Both the position numbers and the translations under genes were made by a program. Below the pieces are notes generated by a model. It searched no databases. It saw only the letters and a list, made by a program, of their open reading frames with translations, and had not been told where the DNA came from. A stretch of 64,000 nucleotides of DNA from an uncultured Clostridium sp. (GTDB lineage Bacteria; Bacillota; Clostridia; TANB77; CAG-508): positions 62,001-126,000 of the forward strand of contig CABQAZ010000002.1 in NCBI GenBank assembly GCA_902462295.1. Reading direction: 5' to 3'. Within the stretch, counting starts at the first letter, position 1. Each line of letters starts with the position of its first letter. Shown here piece by piece: positions 54,030-62,755 of the stretch.

Positions 54030-55895
54030 TCAAATCTCTTTTTCAACATTCAATCCATACAATTTTTCTAATTCCTCTACACTACCATGTCTTATAAATT
54101 TATCTGGATATGCATAAGATTTAAATTTTATATTCTGTAAGCCATTATCAACAATTAATTCTTTTACAGCAGTTGCAAGACCATTTATCTCTGTTCCATC
54201 TTCTATAGTAATAACATTTTTTGTTTCACTAATACTATTCAAAATCGTAAATTTATCCAATGGTTTCAAAAATCTTGCATTAATAACTTCTGTTCTATAT
54301 CCAAGCTCAATTTCAAGTTTTCTCGCCATTTTCATAGCTTTTGCTACCATCTTACCTATCGCAATTATAGTTACATCTTTAATTATATTTTTTTCTTTAG
54401 TTTCATCTATCTTTTTTAATATCTCAGCCTTTCCAAGTATAATCTCATCATGTTTATCAAAATTTACCTTAGTAGATTCTCCTCCTCTAGGATATCTTAT
54501 AACTACCGGCTTTTTTAATTTAATTGCAAATTCAAGCATATCTTCTAACTCTTTAAAATCCTTTGGTGCCATAATTGTTAAATTTGGAATTAATCTAAAA
54601 AACGCCATATCTAAAGTCCCTTGGTGAGTCTCTCCATCTGCCCCGACTACACCTGCTCTATCCACACACATAACAACATGTAAGTTTTGCATAGCAACAT
54701 CATGAATAACTTGGTCATATGCTCTTTGGTAAAAAGATGAATATATTGGAACAACTGGTATCATTCCCTCTTTTGCCATTCCCGCAGACATTGTAATTGC
54801 ATGTTGTTCTGCTATTCCCACATCAAAAAATCTATATGGAAATTCCTTAGCAAAGTCTCCAAGTCCTGTCCCTGCTTTCATAGAAGCTGTTACAGCAACA
54901 ATCTTGTCATTCAATTTTGCAAGTTCAACCAACTTATCTCCAAAGACTTTGGAATAATCTTTTCCTTTAGCTTTATTTAGTTCTCCTGTTTTTATATTAA
55001 ATGGTGAAGTTGCATGAAATTTATCTGGATTTTTTTCAGCAAATTCATAACCTTTCCCTTTTTTAGTTAATACATGTATTAACACAGGACCCTTTACTTG
55101 TTTACTCATTGTTAATATACTTTCAAGCTTTTCAATATTATGTCCATCTACTGGTCCTAAATATGTAAATCCAATATCTTCAAAAAACATTTTATGTATT
55201 ATCAACTGTTTTATTGCTCTTTTTATTTTTTGTACAACTTTTACTGTTGATTTTCCAATCAAAGGTATTGAACTTATATGTTCTTTTACCAAATTATTAG
55301 TTCTTGTATATAATTTTTTTGTTCTTAATTTTCCTAAAAATTTATTCAAACCTCCAACATTTGGAGATATACTCATTTCATTATCATTTAGTATTACTGT
55401 CATTTTACATCTACTATATCCTGCATCATTTAAAGCCTCTAATGCCATTCCTCCAGTTAATGCTCCATCTCCAATTACTGCAATAACTTCATTATCTTTC
55501 CCTTTTAAATCTCTTGCCCTTGCCATTCCAAGAGCAGAAGATATCGAAGTACTACTATGTCCTGTATTAAAACAATCAGACTCACTTTCATTTGTTTTTG
55601 GAAACCCTGCAATTCCATTTAACTTTCTTATATTTTTTAATTCTTCTCTTCTTCCTGTAATAATTTTATGTACATAACTTTGATGTCCAACATCCCAAAT
55701 TATTTTATCATTTGGGACATCAAATATAGAATGTAATGCTATTGTTAATTCTACTACCCCTAAATTAGAAGCTAAATGTCCTCCATTTTTTGCGACTATT
55801 TCTATTATATATTTTCTTATTTCTTCTGCTAATTCTTGCTTTTGTTTTAATGTTAATTTTTTTACATCTTTTGGTGTATTTATTTGTTCTAACAT
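54030..55895 (-). CDS. dxs: 1-deoxy-D-xylulose-5-phosphate synthase
   Basis: A 621-residue thiamine-diphosphate enzyme that starts the MEP isoprenoid pathway from pyruvate and glyceraldehyde 3-phosphate. The cofactor motif GDGALTGGMALEALNDAG, the HGHNIEKL-like GPVDGHNIEKL and the GVVGADGETHQGTLD motif are present. The start at 55895 follows AGGAG; longer in-frame options upstream run through AT-rich leader. Palindromes lie on both sides. The next gene upstream on the same strand is spoIIQ-like. Confidence 0.96.
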   Translation of the reverse strand: MLEQINTPKDVKKLTLKQKQELAEEIRKYIIEIVAKNGGHLASNLGVVELTIALHSIFDVPNDKIIWDVGHQSYVHKIITGRREELKNIRKLNGIAGFPKTNESESDCFNTGHSSTSISSALGMARARDLKGKDNEVIAVIGDGALTGGMALEALNDAGYSRCKMTVILNDNEMSISPNVGGLNKFLGKLRTKKLYTRTNNLVKEHISSIPLIGKSTVKVVQKIKRAIKQLIIHKMFFEDIGFTYLGPVDGHNIEKLESILTMSKQVKGPVLIHVLTKKGKGYEFAEKNPDKFHATSPFNIKTGELNKAKGKDYSKVFGDKLVELAKLNDKIVAVTASMKAGTGLGDFAKEFPYRFFDVGIAEQHAITMSAGMAKEGMIPVVPIYSSFYQRAYDQVIHDVAMQNLHVVMCVDRAGVVGADGETHQGTLDMAFFRLIPNLTIMAPKDFKELEDMLEFAIKLKKPVVIRYPRGGESTKVNFDKHDEIILGKAEILKKIDETKEKNIIKDVTIIAIGKMVAKAMKMARKLEIELGYRTEVINARFLKPLDKFTILNSISETKNVITIEDGTEINGLATAVKELIVDNGLQNIKFKSYAYPDKFIRHGSVEELEKLYGLNVEKEI

Positions 55896-55976
55896 CCTCT
55901 TCTCTCCTATTCGTGTATATTTTATCATATTTATTTTGATTTTCATATAGTTTATTAAAAGAAAAAAAAACATTTT

Positions 55977-56080
55977 GCACGTTTGGGACCGGGTATTTTA
56001 GGGGCAATTTTTCGTAAAAACCAAAAAGAACCAGGTTTTTGAAGTACTATTGCACCTAAAATACCCGGTCCCAAACGTGC
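55977..56080. repeat. GGGACCGGGT palindrome, copy 3
   Basis: Arms 55977-56005 and 56052-56080 differ at one position. The outer part reads GCACGTTT. The 46-base loop holds a second small stem (AAAAACC/GGTTTTT). The right arm ends on the last base of the spoIIQ stop codon. Confidence 0.9.
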
Positions 56081-56937
56081 TATTTCAAATAAATAGATGG
56101 GTCTAAATATTCTCCATCTTTTAATAATTCAAAGTGTACATGGCAATCCATACTACTTTCAAAAGATGCTGTATTACCTGCTGTTCCTATAGTCTGTCCT
56201 TGTGTAACCTCTTCTCCCTCAACAACAAATTCAGCAGTCAACAAATTTGAATAAACTGTTTCGTAACCATCATCATGTTCTATTACAACAGTAAGACCAT
56301 ATCTAGGATCATTTACTATTGACTTTACAATTCCATCCGCAGATGATTTTATTACACTAGTTTTATCTGCTTTTATGTCTATTGCTGTATGTGTTATCCA
56401 TTCTTTTAATGTTTCTGAATAAATCAAATTTTCCTTTGCATATTCACAAATTATTTCACCCTCTGTTGGTTTTATAAATGTTATATCTTTTTTTGTCTCT
56501 TCACTTTTTGATGTTGCATTTGTATCAGCTTTATCAACATCATTCTTTTCTTTTGTTGATTTATCTGATTCTTCTGTCTTTGTGTTTTTTACGTTTTGGG
56601 TTGTATTTTCTACTTTTGCCGAATTATTTGTATTTGTTGAATTTGAATTATTAGTAACATTTTCTGCATTTGTCATCTCTATATTTTGTACATTTTCATC
56701 TTCGTTATTCATTGTTGCTTCTTGTTCCTGAACTGTTTTCCCCATTTCTGTACTTGCACTTTCCGAATTTTCAACAACCTGACTTTCTTGAATTGTTTGT
56801 CCTTTTTGTATTTTATTAGCAGTTCTGCTCATCATATACATAATTATTCCTAAAGCTATTGCAAATATAAAAAATATAACTGTTCCAACATATATATATA
56901 TATTGTCATTTTCTAAAAATCTTTTTCCTCTTTTCAT
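56080..56937 (-). CDS. spoIIQ: Stage II sporulation protein Q-like M23 (LytM) protein
   Basis: A 285-residue protein. One membrane helix (about 14-35), a long Asn/Thr/Glu-rich spacer (about 40-150), then a LytM/M23 domain (about 152-285). The zinc ligands HTAID and HVHFE are both present, so peptidase activity is possible; in Bacillus subtilis SpoIIQ the site is degenerate, while in several Clostridia it is intact. SpoIIQ in the forespore membrane joins SpoIIIAH across the engulfment gap. The call as SpoIIQ rests on the spoIID gene 61 bases upstream, the usual clostridial order. Otherwise, it would be a generic M23 protein. Confidence 0.85.
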   Translation of the reverse strand: MKRGKRFLENDNIYIYVGTVIFFIFAIALGIIMYMMSRTANKIQKGQTIQESQVVENSESASTEMGKTVQEQEATMNNEDENVQNIEMTNAENVTNNSNSTNTNNSAKVENTTQNVKNTKTEESDKSTKEKNDVDKADTNATSKSEETKKDITFIKPTEGEIICEYAKENLIYSETLKEWITHTAIDIKADKTSVIKSSADGIVKSIVNDPRYGLTVVIEHDDGYETVYSNLLTAEFVVEGEEVTQGQTIGTAGNTASFESSMDCHVHFELLKDGEYLDPSIYLK

Positions 56938-56998
56938 AAAATCCTCCTTGATTAACTTTATTAATACAAGTATTTACTTTTTTTCAAAGATTATTCAT

Positions 56999-58045
56999 TT
57001 AAAGAGAATTTAATTCAACAATTTCCACATTTGTATAAAAATGTTTGATTATGTCTTCATAATTTGAACCAGATTTAGCTAATGCATCTGCTCCAGTTTG
57101 ACTCATTCCTACTCCATGCCCATAACCTATTACTGAAAATGTTACATTATCCCCATCTAAGGAAACAGTAAAATTTGTAGATTTTAATCCTAATATTGTT
57201 CTTGCTTCTGTCCCTGCAATCTCTTTATTTCCAAATTTAATCGTTTTTACTCTTCCACTTGTCGTGTATTCTAATATTTTAACACTATCTTCTTGTGAAT
57301 AATCTATCTCGCAATCTGAATATTTTTCTTTTATTTTATCTAATAATTCTTGCTTGGTAAATTGTACTTGAGAACTATATTGTGTGTAACCCTCTTCTCC
57401 TGATGTTTCTACAGATTTTAAATATGGATAATCTATTCCTCCCCATATATTTATAGAGCTTTCTGTTATTCCTCCACTATTGGAATGAAAAAAAGCATTT
57501 ATTGGTTCTTTATTATATGTAATAATTTTTCCACTTGTTGAATTAACAGCTTCTGTTATTTTGTTCCAATTTTTTTCTCTTTCTTCTTCATTCCATTTTG
57601 CTAATCTATCTTCTTTGCTTATCCATGCTTGACAACATGCATAATTATCACATATATCCGCATTTTCATGTTTGCTAGAATTGTGAATTGTTTGATAAAT
57701 TGTATATGTTCTTGCAACTACCGCTTGAGCTTTTAATGCTTCTAATTCATAGCTTGCTGGCATTTCACTCGAAACAACACCATATAAATATTCATCTAAA
57801 TCAATTTCTTCAACTTCACCTGTTGTTGTATGTAATAATCTTATTATTTTTGAATTTGATTTTTCTTGCGTTGTATTTGCTTCTTGAGATACATTATTAT
57901 CTTCTTGTATTTGTTCAACATTTTTATTATCATTAATTGTTTCTACAACATTATCTTGATTTTTTCTTGGATTTGCAGTACAAATTGCAGGTGCTATAAA
58001 AAAAATTATAACAAATCCAAGGAAATACAATAAAAACTTTTTCAT
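56999..58045 (-). CDS. spoIID: Stage II sporulation protein D, lytic transglycosylase
   Basis: A 348-residue membrane-bound murein hydrolase acting in the engulfment complex. A signal-anchor lies at about 3-22, then a short spacer. The SpoIID domain has YLYGVVSSEMPASYELEALKAQAVVARTYT (catalytic Glu in SSEMP), the CDNYACCQAW cysteines, FFHSNSGGITE, and GYGHGVGMSQTGADALA near the C terminus. I start at 58045 after AAAGGAG, not at the ATG eight codons earlier. It lies 30 bases after sigF and before spoIIQ. Confidence 0.95.
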   Translation of the reverse strand: MKKFLLYFLGFVIIFFIAPAICTANPRKNQDNVVETINDNKNVEQIQEDNNVSQEANTTQEKSNSKIIRLLHTTTGEVEEIDLDEYLYGVVSSEMPASYELEALKAQAVVARTYTIYQTIHNSSKHENADICDNYACCQAWISKEDRLAKWNEEEREKNWNKITEAVNSTSGKIITYNKEPINAFFHSNSGGITESSINIWGGIDYPYLKSVETSGEEGYTQYSSQVQFTKQELLDKIKEKYSDCEIDYSQEDSVKILEYTTSGRVKTIKFGNKEIAGTEARTILGLKSTNFTVSLDGDNVTFSVIGYGHGVGMSQTGADALAKSGSNYEDIIKHFYTNVEIVELNSL

Positions 58046-58075
58046 TTTGACTCCTTTTTGCTTAATCAATATTTA

Positions 58076-58804
58076 TTAACTAATAAGTTTCTTTTTCATT
58101 TTTTCTAATACTTTTCTTTCGATTCTGGAAACTTGAACTTGTGTAATTCCTAAAATTTTAGAAACTTGCATTTGAGTCTTTTGCTTGTAATATCTAAGCA
58201 TTATTATCTCTTTTTCTTTATCATCTAATTCATTTATTAAATTCTTTATAGTTATTCTATTTGTAATTTCTGTTTGCTCATCTTTTCCTGTTGAAATTTG
58301 CTCCAAAATACTTACAGTTTTATCTGTTTTATTATCTGTATATTTTGCACTTTCTATTGAATCAACTGGTTTCGTTGAATCTAATGCCATTGTTATTTCT
58401 TCTTTTGAAATTCTAAGTTCTTTTGAAATCTCTTCTAATGTTATATCTCTTCCATATTTATTTAAATATTCTTTTTGTAATTCCATTATTTTTACATTTA
58501 ATTCTTTAATACTTCTACTTACTTTTATTGGTCCATCATCTCTTATATATCTTTTTATTTCTCCTAAAATGTATGGTACTGCATATGTTGAAAGTCGAAC
58601 TTCAAAACTTGTGTCAAATCTTTGTATAGCTTTTATAAAACCTATACTTCCAATTTGATATAAATCTTCTATATCATATCCTCTTCCATTAAATCTTCGA
58701 ACAATACTCCAAATAAGTCCATTATTGTCTTCTATCAATTTTGTCATATCTTCTTGGCTACCATTTTGAGCTTTTTCGATGATTTTCATATCATTCTCAT
58801 ACAC
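58076..58804 (-). CDS. sigF: RNA polymerase sporulation sigma factor SigF
   Basis: A 242-residue sigma factor active in the forespore. Region 2 has GYDIEDLYQIGSIGFIKAIQRFD and region 4 the MQVSKILGITQVQVSRIERK helix-turn-helix. Identity as SigF rather than SigG rests on spoIIAB and spoIIAA directly upstream. The GTG start overlaps the spoIIAB stop by one base (TAGTG) and GGGGAG lies seven bases before. The anti-sigma factor SpoIIAB would hold it inactive until SpoIIAA is dephosphorylated. Confidence 0.96.
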   Translation of the reverse strand: MYENDMKIIEKAQNGSQEDMTKLIEDNNGLIWSIVRRFNGRGYDIEDLYQIGSIGFIKAIQRFDTSFEVRLSTYAVPYILGEIKRYIRDDGPIKVSRSIKELNVKIMELQKEYLNKYGRDITLEEISKELRISKEEITMALDSTKPVDSIESAKYTDNKTDKTVSILEQISTGKDEQTEITNRITIKNLINELDDKEKEIIMLRYYKQKTQMQVSKILGITQVQVSRIERKVLEKMKKKLIS

Positions 58805-59301
58805 TATTCATCTCCCCTTATTGTACTATCTCCCATTATTGTTGCAACTGCAAAGTTTTCTTCTTTGTTTGAACTTTTTATTTTTTTATTCATGGTAACT
58901 TTTGTTCCTAGTCCTAGTACAGATTCGACTTCAACATTATCCATAAAACTTTCCATTATTGTAAATCCCATTCCAGACCTTTCCATATTTGCTTTTGTTG
59001 TGTATAAAGGCTGTTTAGCTATTTCTACATTTTCAATTCCTTTTCCAGAATCAGAAATTTCTATAAATATTTCGTTTTCTCTAATTTTACAAATTAGTTT
59101 TACTATACCTAATTGTTCTTCATATCCATGTATTATTGAATTTGTAACAGCTTCTGAAACGGCTGTCTTTATATCAGCAATTTCTTCAAGTGTTGGGTCT
59201 AATTGTGCTACAAATGCTGCAACAGATATCCTAGCAAATGCTTCATTATTTGATTTACTTAAAAATTCTATTTTCATTTCATTATCATATGTGTTGCTCA
59301 T
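58804..59301 (-). CDS. spoIIAB: Anti-sigma F factor, serine kinase
   Basis: A 165-residue GHKL-fold kinase that binds SigF and phosphorylates SpoIIAA. The N box EAVTNSIIHGY, G1 DSGKGIENVE and G2 ERSGMGFTIMESFMD motifs are clear. Coupled to sigF by a one-base overlap and to spoIIAA by a one-base gap. The C-terminal 20 residues (after KKIKSSNKEE) extend beyond the usual length of about 145. Confidence 0.96.
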   Translation of the reverse strand: MSNTYDNEMKIEFLSKSNNEAFARISVAAFVAQLDPTLEEIADIKTAVSEAVTNSIIHGYEEQLGIVKLICKIRENEIFIEISDSGKGIENVEIAKQPLYTTKANMERSGMGFTIMESFMDNVEVESVLGLGTKVTMNKKIKSSNKEENFAVATIMGDSTIRGDE

Positions 59302-59302
59302 A

Positions 59303-59656
59303 TTACACCTCCTTAAAAACCTTTTGTGCTTTTTTTTCTTTTGTAGAATATTGAATTTCTGGAATTATTTTTAGTATTCCACTCATTTCAAATATTTTTC
59401 TTACTGGCGTTGTTAAATTTGTAACTTCAACTTTTCCTCCTAACATATTTGCTAGTTTATATCTTCCTAATATTAATCCTATTCCTGCACTGTCCATAAA
59501 AGAAACTTTATTAAAATCAAATATAACTTCTTTAGGCATGTATCTTTCAATTTCATTGTCTAATCTCCTCCTTATCTTTTGCACTACACATTCATCTATA
59601 TCTTCATTTATTTCGAAGATTAACTGCTTGTCTTCTTTTTGATAAAAACTTTCCAT
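59303..59656 (-). CDS. spoIIAA: Anti-sigma F factor antagonist
   Basis: A 117-residue STAS-domain protein. The phosphorylated Ser lies in VSFMDSAGIGLILGRY. When unphosphorylated it frees SigF from SpoIIAB. I place the start at 59656 because GGAAGGAGAG lies before it; an ATG ten codons earlier overlaps that site. The first gene of the spoIIA operon. Confidence 0.95.
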   Translation of the reverse strand: MESFYQKEDKQLIFEINEDIDECVVQKIRRRLDNEIERYMPKEVIFDFNKVSFMDSAGIGLILGRYKLANMLGGKVEVTNLTTPVRKIFEMSGILKIIPEIQYSTKEKKAQKVFKEV

Positions 59657-59713
59657 AAACTCTCCTTCCCTTATTTTCATTTGCAATATTTATTCTTCAT
59701 TTTTGATACAGCC

Positions 59714-59742
59714 ATTATATATCTATTTCCATATTTTTCCAA
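59714..59742 (-). promoter_or_regulatory. Candidate promoter of the spoIIA operon (SigA-like)
   Basis: On the minus strand TTGGAA, 17 bases, TATAAT. In Bacillus this operon is read by SigH; I found no convincing SigH site (AGGA and GAAT spaced 11-12 bases) here. Confidence 0.5.
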
Positions 59743-59753
59743 GATTAAAAAAT

Positions 59754-59796
59754 AAGAAGTTTTGTCGAATCTCAAAAACTTTTCGACAAACTTCTT
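59754..59796 (-). terminator. Terminator of dtd
   Basis: On the minus strand AAGAAGTTTGTCGA pairs with TCGACAAAACTTCTT with one bulge and is followed by ATTTTTT. Confidence 0.8.
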
Positions 59797-59817
59797 AAAT
59801 CTTTTATTTGTTTTATT

Positions 59818-60255
59818 CTATCTTTCTATAACAAGAGTAACCGGTCCATCATTTAATAATTGGACTTTCATATCTGCACCAAAAATCCCCTTTTGAACCT
59901 CAATTCCTTTTTTAGCACACTCGTTACAAAAATATTCATATAATGGAATTGCATCTTCCGGTCTTGCAGAATCTGTAAAACTTGGTCTATTTCCATCATT
60001 ACAATTTCCATATAAAGTAAATTGTGAAACTATTAATAATTGTCCACTTACATCTTTTAATGATAAATTCATTTTACCATTTTCATCTGAAAAAACTCTC
60101 AAATTACACACCTTTTTTACTAAATAATCAGCTTGTTCTTTTGTATCTCCTACTTTAATTCCAATTAATACAAGAAAGCCTTTATCTATTTCGCCTACTA
60201 TTTTTCCATCAACTTCCACACTTGCATATTTCACTCTTTGCACTACTAATTTCAT
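59818..60255 (-). CDS. dtd: D-aminoacyl-tRNA deacylase
   Basis: A 145-residue enzyme that removes D-amino acids (and glycine from tRNA-Ala) from mischarged tRNA. The active-site motifs SQFTLYG and NDGPVTLVI (the Gly-cisPro pair) and the MKLVVQRV start are intact. It is followed by its own terminator and lies downstream of a zinc-ribbon gene. Confidence 0.97.
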   Translation of the reverse strand: MKLVVQRVKYASVEVDGKIVGEIDKGFLVLIGIKVGDTKEQADYLVKKVCNLRVFSDENGKMNLSLKDVSGQLLIVSQFTLYGNCNDGNRPSFTDSARPEDAIPLYEYFCNECAKKGIEVQKGIFGADMKVQLLNDGPVTLVIER

Positions 60256-60342
60256 ATCAATCTTTCTCCATTCTAAATCTAATTTTAAACAACAAATGCC
60301 CCTTAAAATAGGGACACTTGTTTATTTTATATCTATTTTTTC

Positions 60343-60936
60343 TTACTGATTTTCTTGTTTTGCTTCTTCTTGTGTTTCTACAGACATTACTTCTGTAACT
60401 CTCTCAACAGTATTTTCTTGTTCATCTTTAACTTCTGAATTTTCATTTTCTTGAGACCCCTCTGAATTGTCTGAACTTTCTAAATTATCTGAATCTTCAG
60501 AATTATCTTCTTGTGTTTCAGTATTTGGTTCATTTTCCATACCTACAACTTCAGCTTCTTTTACTTCTATTTCTGGTTGTTTTGCCCCACATTTTGAACA
60601 AAATGTAGCATCTAATTCAATTTCAGCATGGCAATTTTCACATTGTTTTTTTTCTTTTAATTCTAATATAGATTTTAAACATGTTTCAATTTCTGCTGAC
60701 AATACATCAATTTTTGTACATTCTTCTTCTAGTTCTGTTTTTATATCTATATTCTCTTCTCTAACATGTTTCTCATAAACTTTTTTACCAATCTCTTTAT
60801 ATATATCTTTAATGTCTGATTTATTTTCATTAATTTTCATTTTTAGCTTTGCTTCCTTAGCTATTTTTCCAGTCTTCTCTGCTGTTGCATCATATGCAGC
60901 ACTAGCCTTTTTTCCTAAATTATCAAAAAATCCCAT
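60343..60936 (-). CDS. Zinc-ribbon protein with acidic tail
   Basis: A 197-residue protein (begins MGFFDNLGKKASAAYD). Residues 1-100 are helical and amphipathic. A zinc ribbon CENCHAEIELDATFCSKCG lies at about 99-117. The last 70 residues are Glu/Ser/Asn-rich and probably disordered. Proteins of this form are common in Clostridia near cell-envelope genes; no function is known to me. The start at 60936 follows GAGGGAGG; an upstream in-frame ATG is less likely. Confidence 0.78.
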   Translation of the reverse strand: MGFFDNLGKKASAAYDATAEKTGKIAKEAKLKMKINENKSDIKDIYKEIGKKVYEKHVREENIDIKTELEEECTKIDVLSAEIETCLKSILELKEKKQCENCHAEIELDATFCSKCGAKQPEIEVKEAEVVGMENEPNTETQEDNSEDSDNLESSDNSEGSQENENSEVKDEQENTVERVTEVMSVETQEEAKQENQ

Positions 60937-61004
60937 TTTTTGTTCCTCCCTCAAATATTTATATTTCAATATTTCTATTTTTAACAATTTGTTTAATTAT
61001 TATT

Positions 61005-61991
61005 CTAATCCTCACTTTTTCTACTTCTGTTCATTAGCATATCCACAGCTTCATTTGGTTTTAGACCTTTGTATAAAATACCATAAACAGCTTCAACTAT
61101 AGGCATTTCTATATTATGCAATTTTCCTAATTCATATGCAACTTCTATATTGTCTATACTTTCGATTGTCATTCCTACTTCTTTTTTAGTTTCTTCTAAA
61201 CTTAATCCTTGTCCAATTAATTTACCAGCTTTTCTATTTCTACTATGTTCACTTAAACATGTAACAATTAAATCACCAAGTCCACTTAAACCATATAATG
61301 TATCTTTTTGCCCTCCAAGAGCAACTCCAAGCCTTGAAAGTTCAGATAATCCTCTTGTTATTAATGCTGCAAATGTATTATCTCCTAAACCAATTCCAGC
61401 CGCAACACCTGCACAAAACGCTATTATGTTTTTTAATGCTCCTCCAAGTTCCACACCTTTTACATCTCTTGAAGTATATATTCTCATTTTGTTAGATATA
61501 AATGTATCTTGAACTAGTTTTAGAACAGAATCATATTTTGATGCAACAACCAAAACAGTTGGTATTGCAACAGAAACTTCTTCTGCATGGCTTGGTCCAG
61601 ACAATACTGCTATTTTTGAATTTGGCATTTCTTCTTGAATAACCTCATCAAGTGTTAGCATACTATCTTTTTCAAAACCTTTTGAGCAAATTACAATCGG
61701 CTGATTTGTTACATATTGTTTATATTCTTTAACAATATTCCTTGTAAATTTTGATGGTGTAACATGTATTATAAACTCAGACCCATTAATTGCTTCTTCA
61801 TATGATGTTGTACATTGTATACCATCTGGTATTACTACATTAGGTAAAAATTTGCATTTCTTTTCATTATTTATTAAATCTTTTTCTTCTTCTGAAAATG
61901 ACCAAATTTTTATTTTATTTCCTAATTTTGCTAGATGAATTGCAAGTGCAACTCCCCAACTTCCACTTCCTATTATAGCTATATTTCTCAT
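61005..61991 (-). CDS. gpsA: Glycerol-3-phosphate dehydrogenase (NAD(P)+)
   Basis: A 328-residue enzyme that makes sn-glycerol 3-phosphate for phospholipids. The nucleotide site GSGSWGVALA at the N terminus, the ICSKGFE motif, SGPSHAEEV, and the Lys in GALKNIIAFCAGVAAG are all present. The next enzyme of the pathway, plsY, lies 25 bases upstream, and der precedes that. Confidence 0.97.
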   Translation of the reverse strand: MRNIAIIGSGSWGVALAIHLAKLGNKIKIWSFSEEEKDLINNEKKCKFLPNVVIPDGIQCTTSYEEAINGSEFIIHVTPSKFTRNIVKEYKQYVTNQPIVICSKGFEKDSMLTLDEVIQEEMPNSKIAVLSGPSHAEEVSVAIPTVLVVASKYDSVLKLVQDTFISNKMRIYTSRDVKGVELGGALKNIIAFCAGVAAGIGLGDNTFAALITRGLSELSRLGVALGGQKDTLYGLSGLGDLIVTCLSEHSRNRKAGKLIGQGLSLEETKKEVGMTIESIDNIEVAYELGKLHNIEMPIVEAVYGILYKGLKPNEAVDMLMNRSRKSED

Positions 61992-62016
61992 CTTTTTCTT
62001 CCTTTCGTATTTCTAT

Positions 62017-62646
62017 TTAATTTTTAAAACTAATTTTATTCTCTGTTCCATTTAAAATTCTTTTTATATTACTTCTATGATTAAACGCAACAATCAATGC
62101 CAAAATCACACTATAAACAAAATATTTACTTCCATCTGATACTGTATAATTTGTATTAATAAATATTGTTAATACTGGAAATAAAATTGCTGCACCCATA
62201 GAACCCATTGAAACCATTCTTGTTAATACTATTAAAACTAAAGCAAAAACTAAACAAATTAAACCTATTTTCCAATTAGTCATTAACAACACTCCAAGAG
62301 ATGTTGCTACACCTTTTCCTCCTTTAAATCCAAAAAATACTGGAAAAGTATGTCCTACAACTACAAGAATTCCTGCTATTTGTACTAATAATGATTTATC
62401 AGAATTTTTTGAAATTACTCCAACTAGAATTGCAAATAATATTGCAACTACCCCTTTTAATGCATCACATAACAAAGTTAACACCGCTGCTTTTTTTCCA
62501 ACAGCTCTTAACATATTCGTTGCACCTGCATTTCCACTTCCTTTTTCTCTTACATCAAATCCTGCCATTTTTTTACTTATCAATACTGAAAAACTTATGC
62601 TTCCTATTAAATAAGCAACTATTCCTACTATTATATATGTTGCCAT
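62017..62646 (-). CDS. plsY: Glycerol-3-phosphate acyltransferase
   Basis: A 209-residue membrane acyltransferase that moves the acyl group from acyl-phosphate to glycerol 3-phosphate. Three cytoplasmic motifs are visible: REKGSGNAGATNMLR, GHTFPVFFGFKGGKGVATS, and HRSNIKRILNGTENK near the end, with five to six membrane helices. AGGAG lies before the ATG. Operon with gpsA. Confidence 0.97.
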   Translation of the reverse strand: MATYIIVGIVAYLIGSISFSVLISKKMAGFDVREKGSGNAGATNMLRAVGKKAAVLTLLCDALKGVVAILFAILVGVISKNSDKSLLVQIAGILVVVGHTFPVFFGFKGGKGVATSLGVLLMTNWKIGLICLVFALVLIVLTRMVSMGSMGAAILFPVLTIFINTNYTVSDGSKYFVYSVILALIVAFNHRSNIKRILNGTENKISFKN

Positions 62647-62667
62647 ATCTATCTACTCCTTTCTTTT

Positions 62668-62738
62668 GCACCTTTGGAACCGGGTATTTTAGGTTCCTTT
62701 TTTATTTTTCCCCTCTGGGACCGGGTATTTTAAGTCCC
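62668..62738. repeat. GGGACCGGGT half-sites in direct orientation, copy 4
   Basis: Two arms follow one another in the same direction: one at 62668-62696 (GGAACCGGGTATTTT core) and one at about 62710-62738 (GGGACCGGGTATTTT core), unlike the inverted pairs elsewhere. Each half-site has its own short stem: GGAACC with GGTTCC, and GGGAC with GTCCC. It lies between plsY and der. Confidence 0.85.
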
Positions 62739-62755
62739 ATTTTTGCACACTTTAA

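Noticed and set aside
55977..56080. Palindromes as simple rho-independent terminators
   Set aside because: They lack a T tract after the stem, have long paired arms with a conserved internal core, and one lies in a leader before a gene rather than after one.
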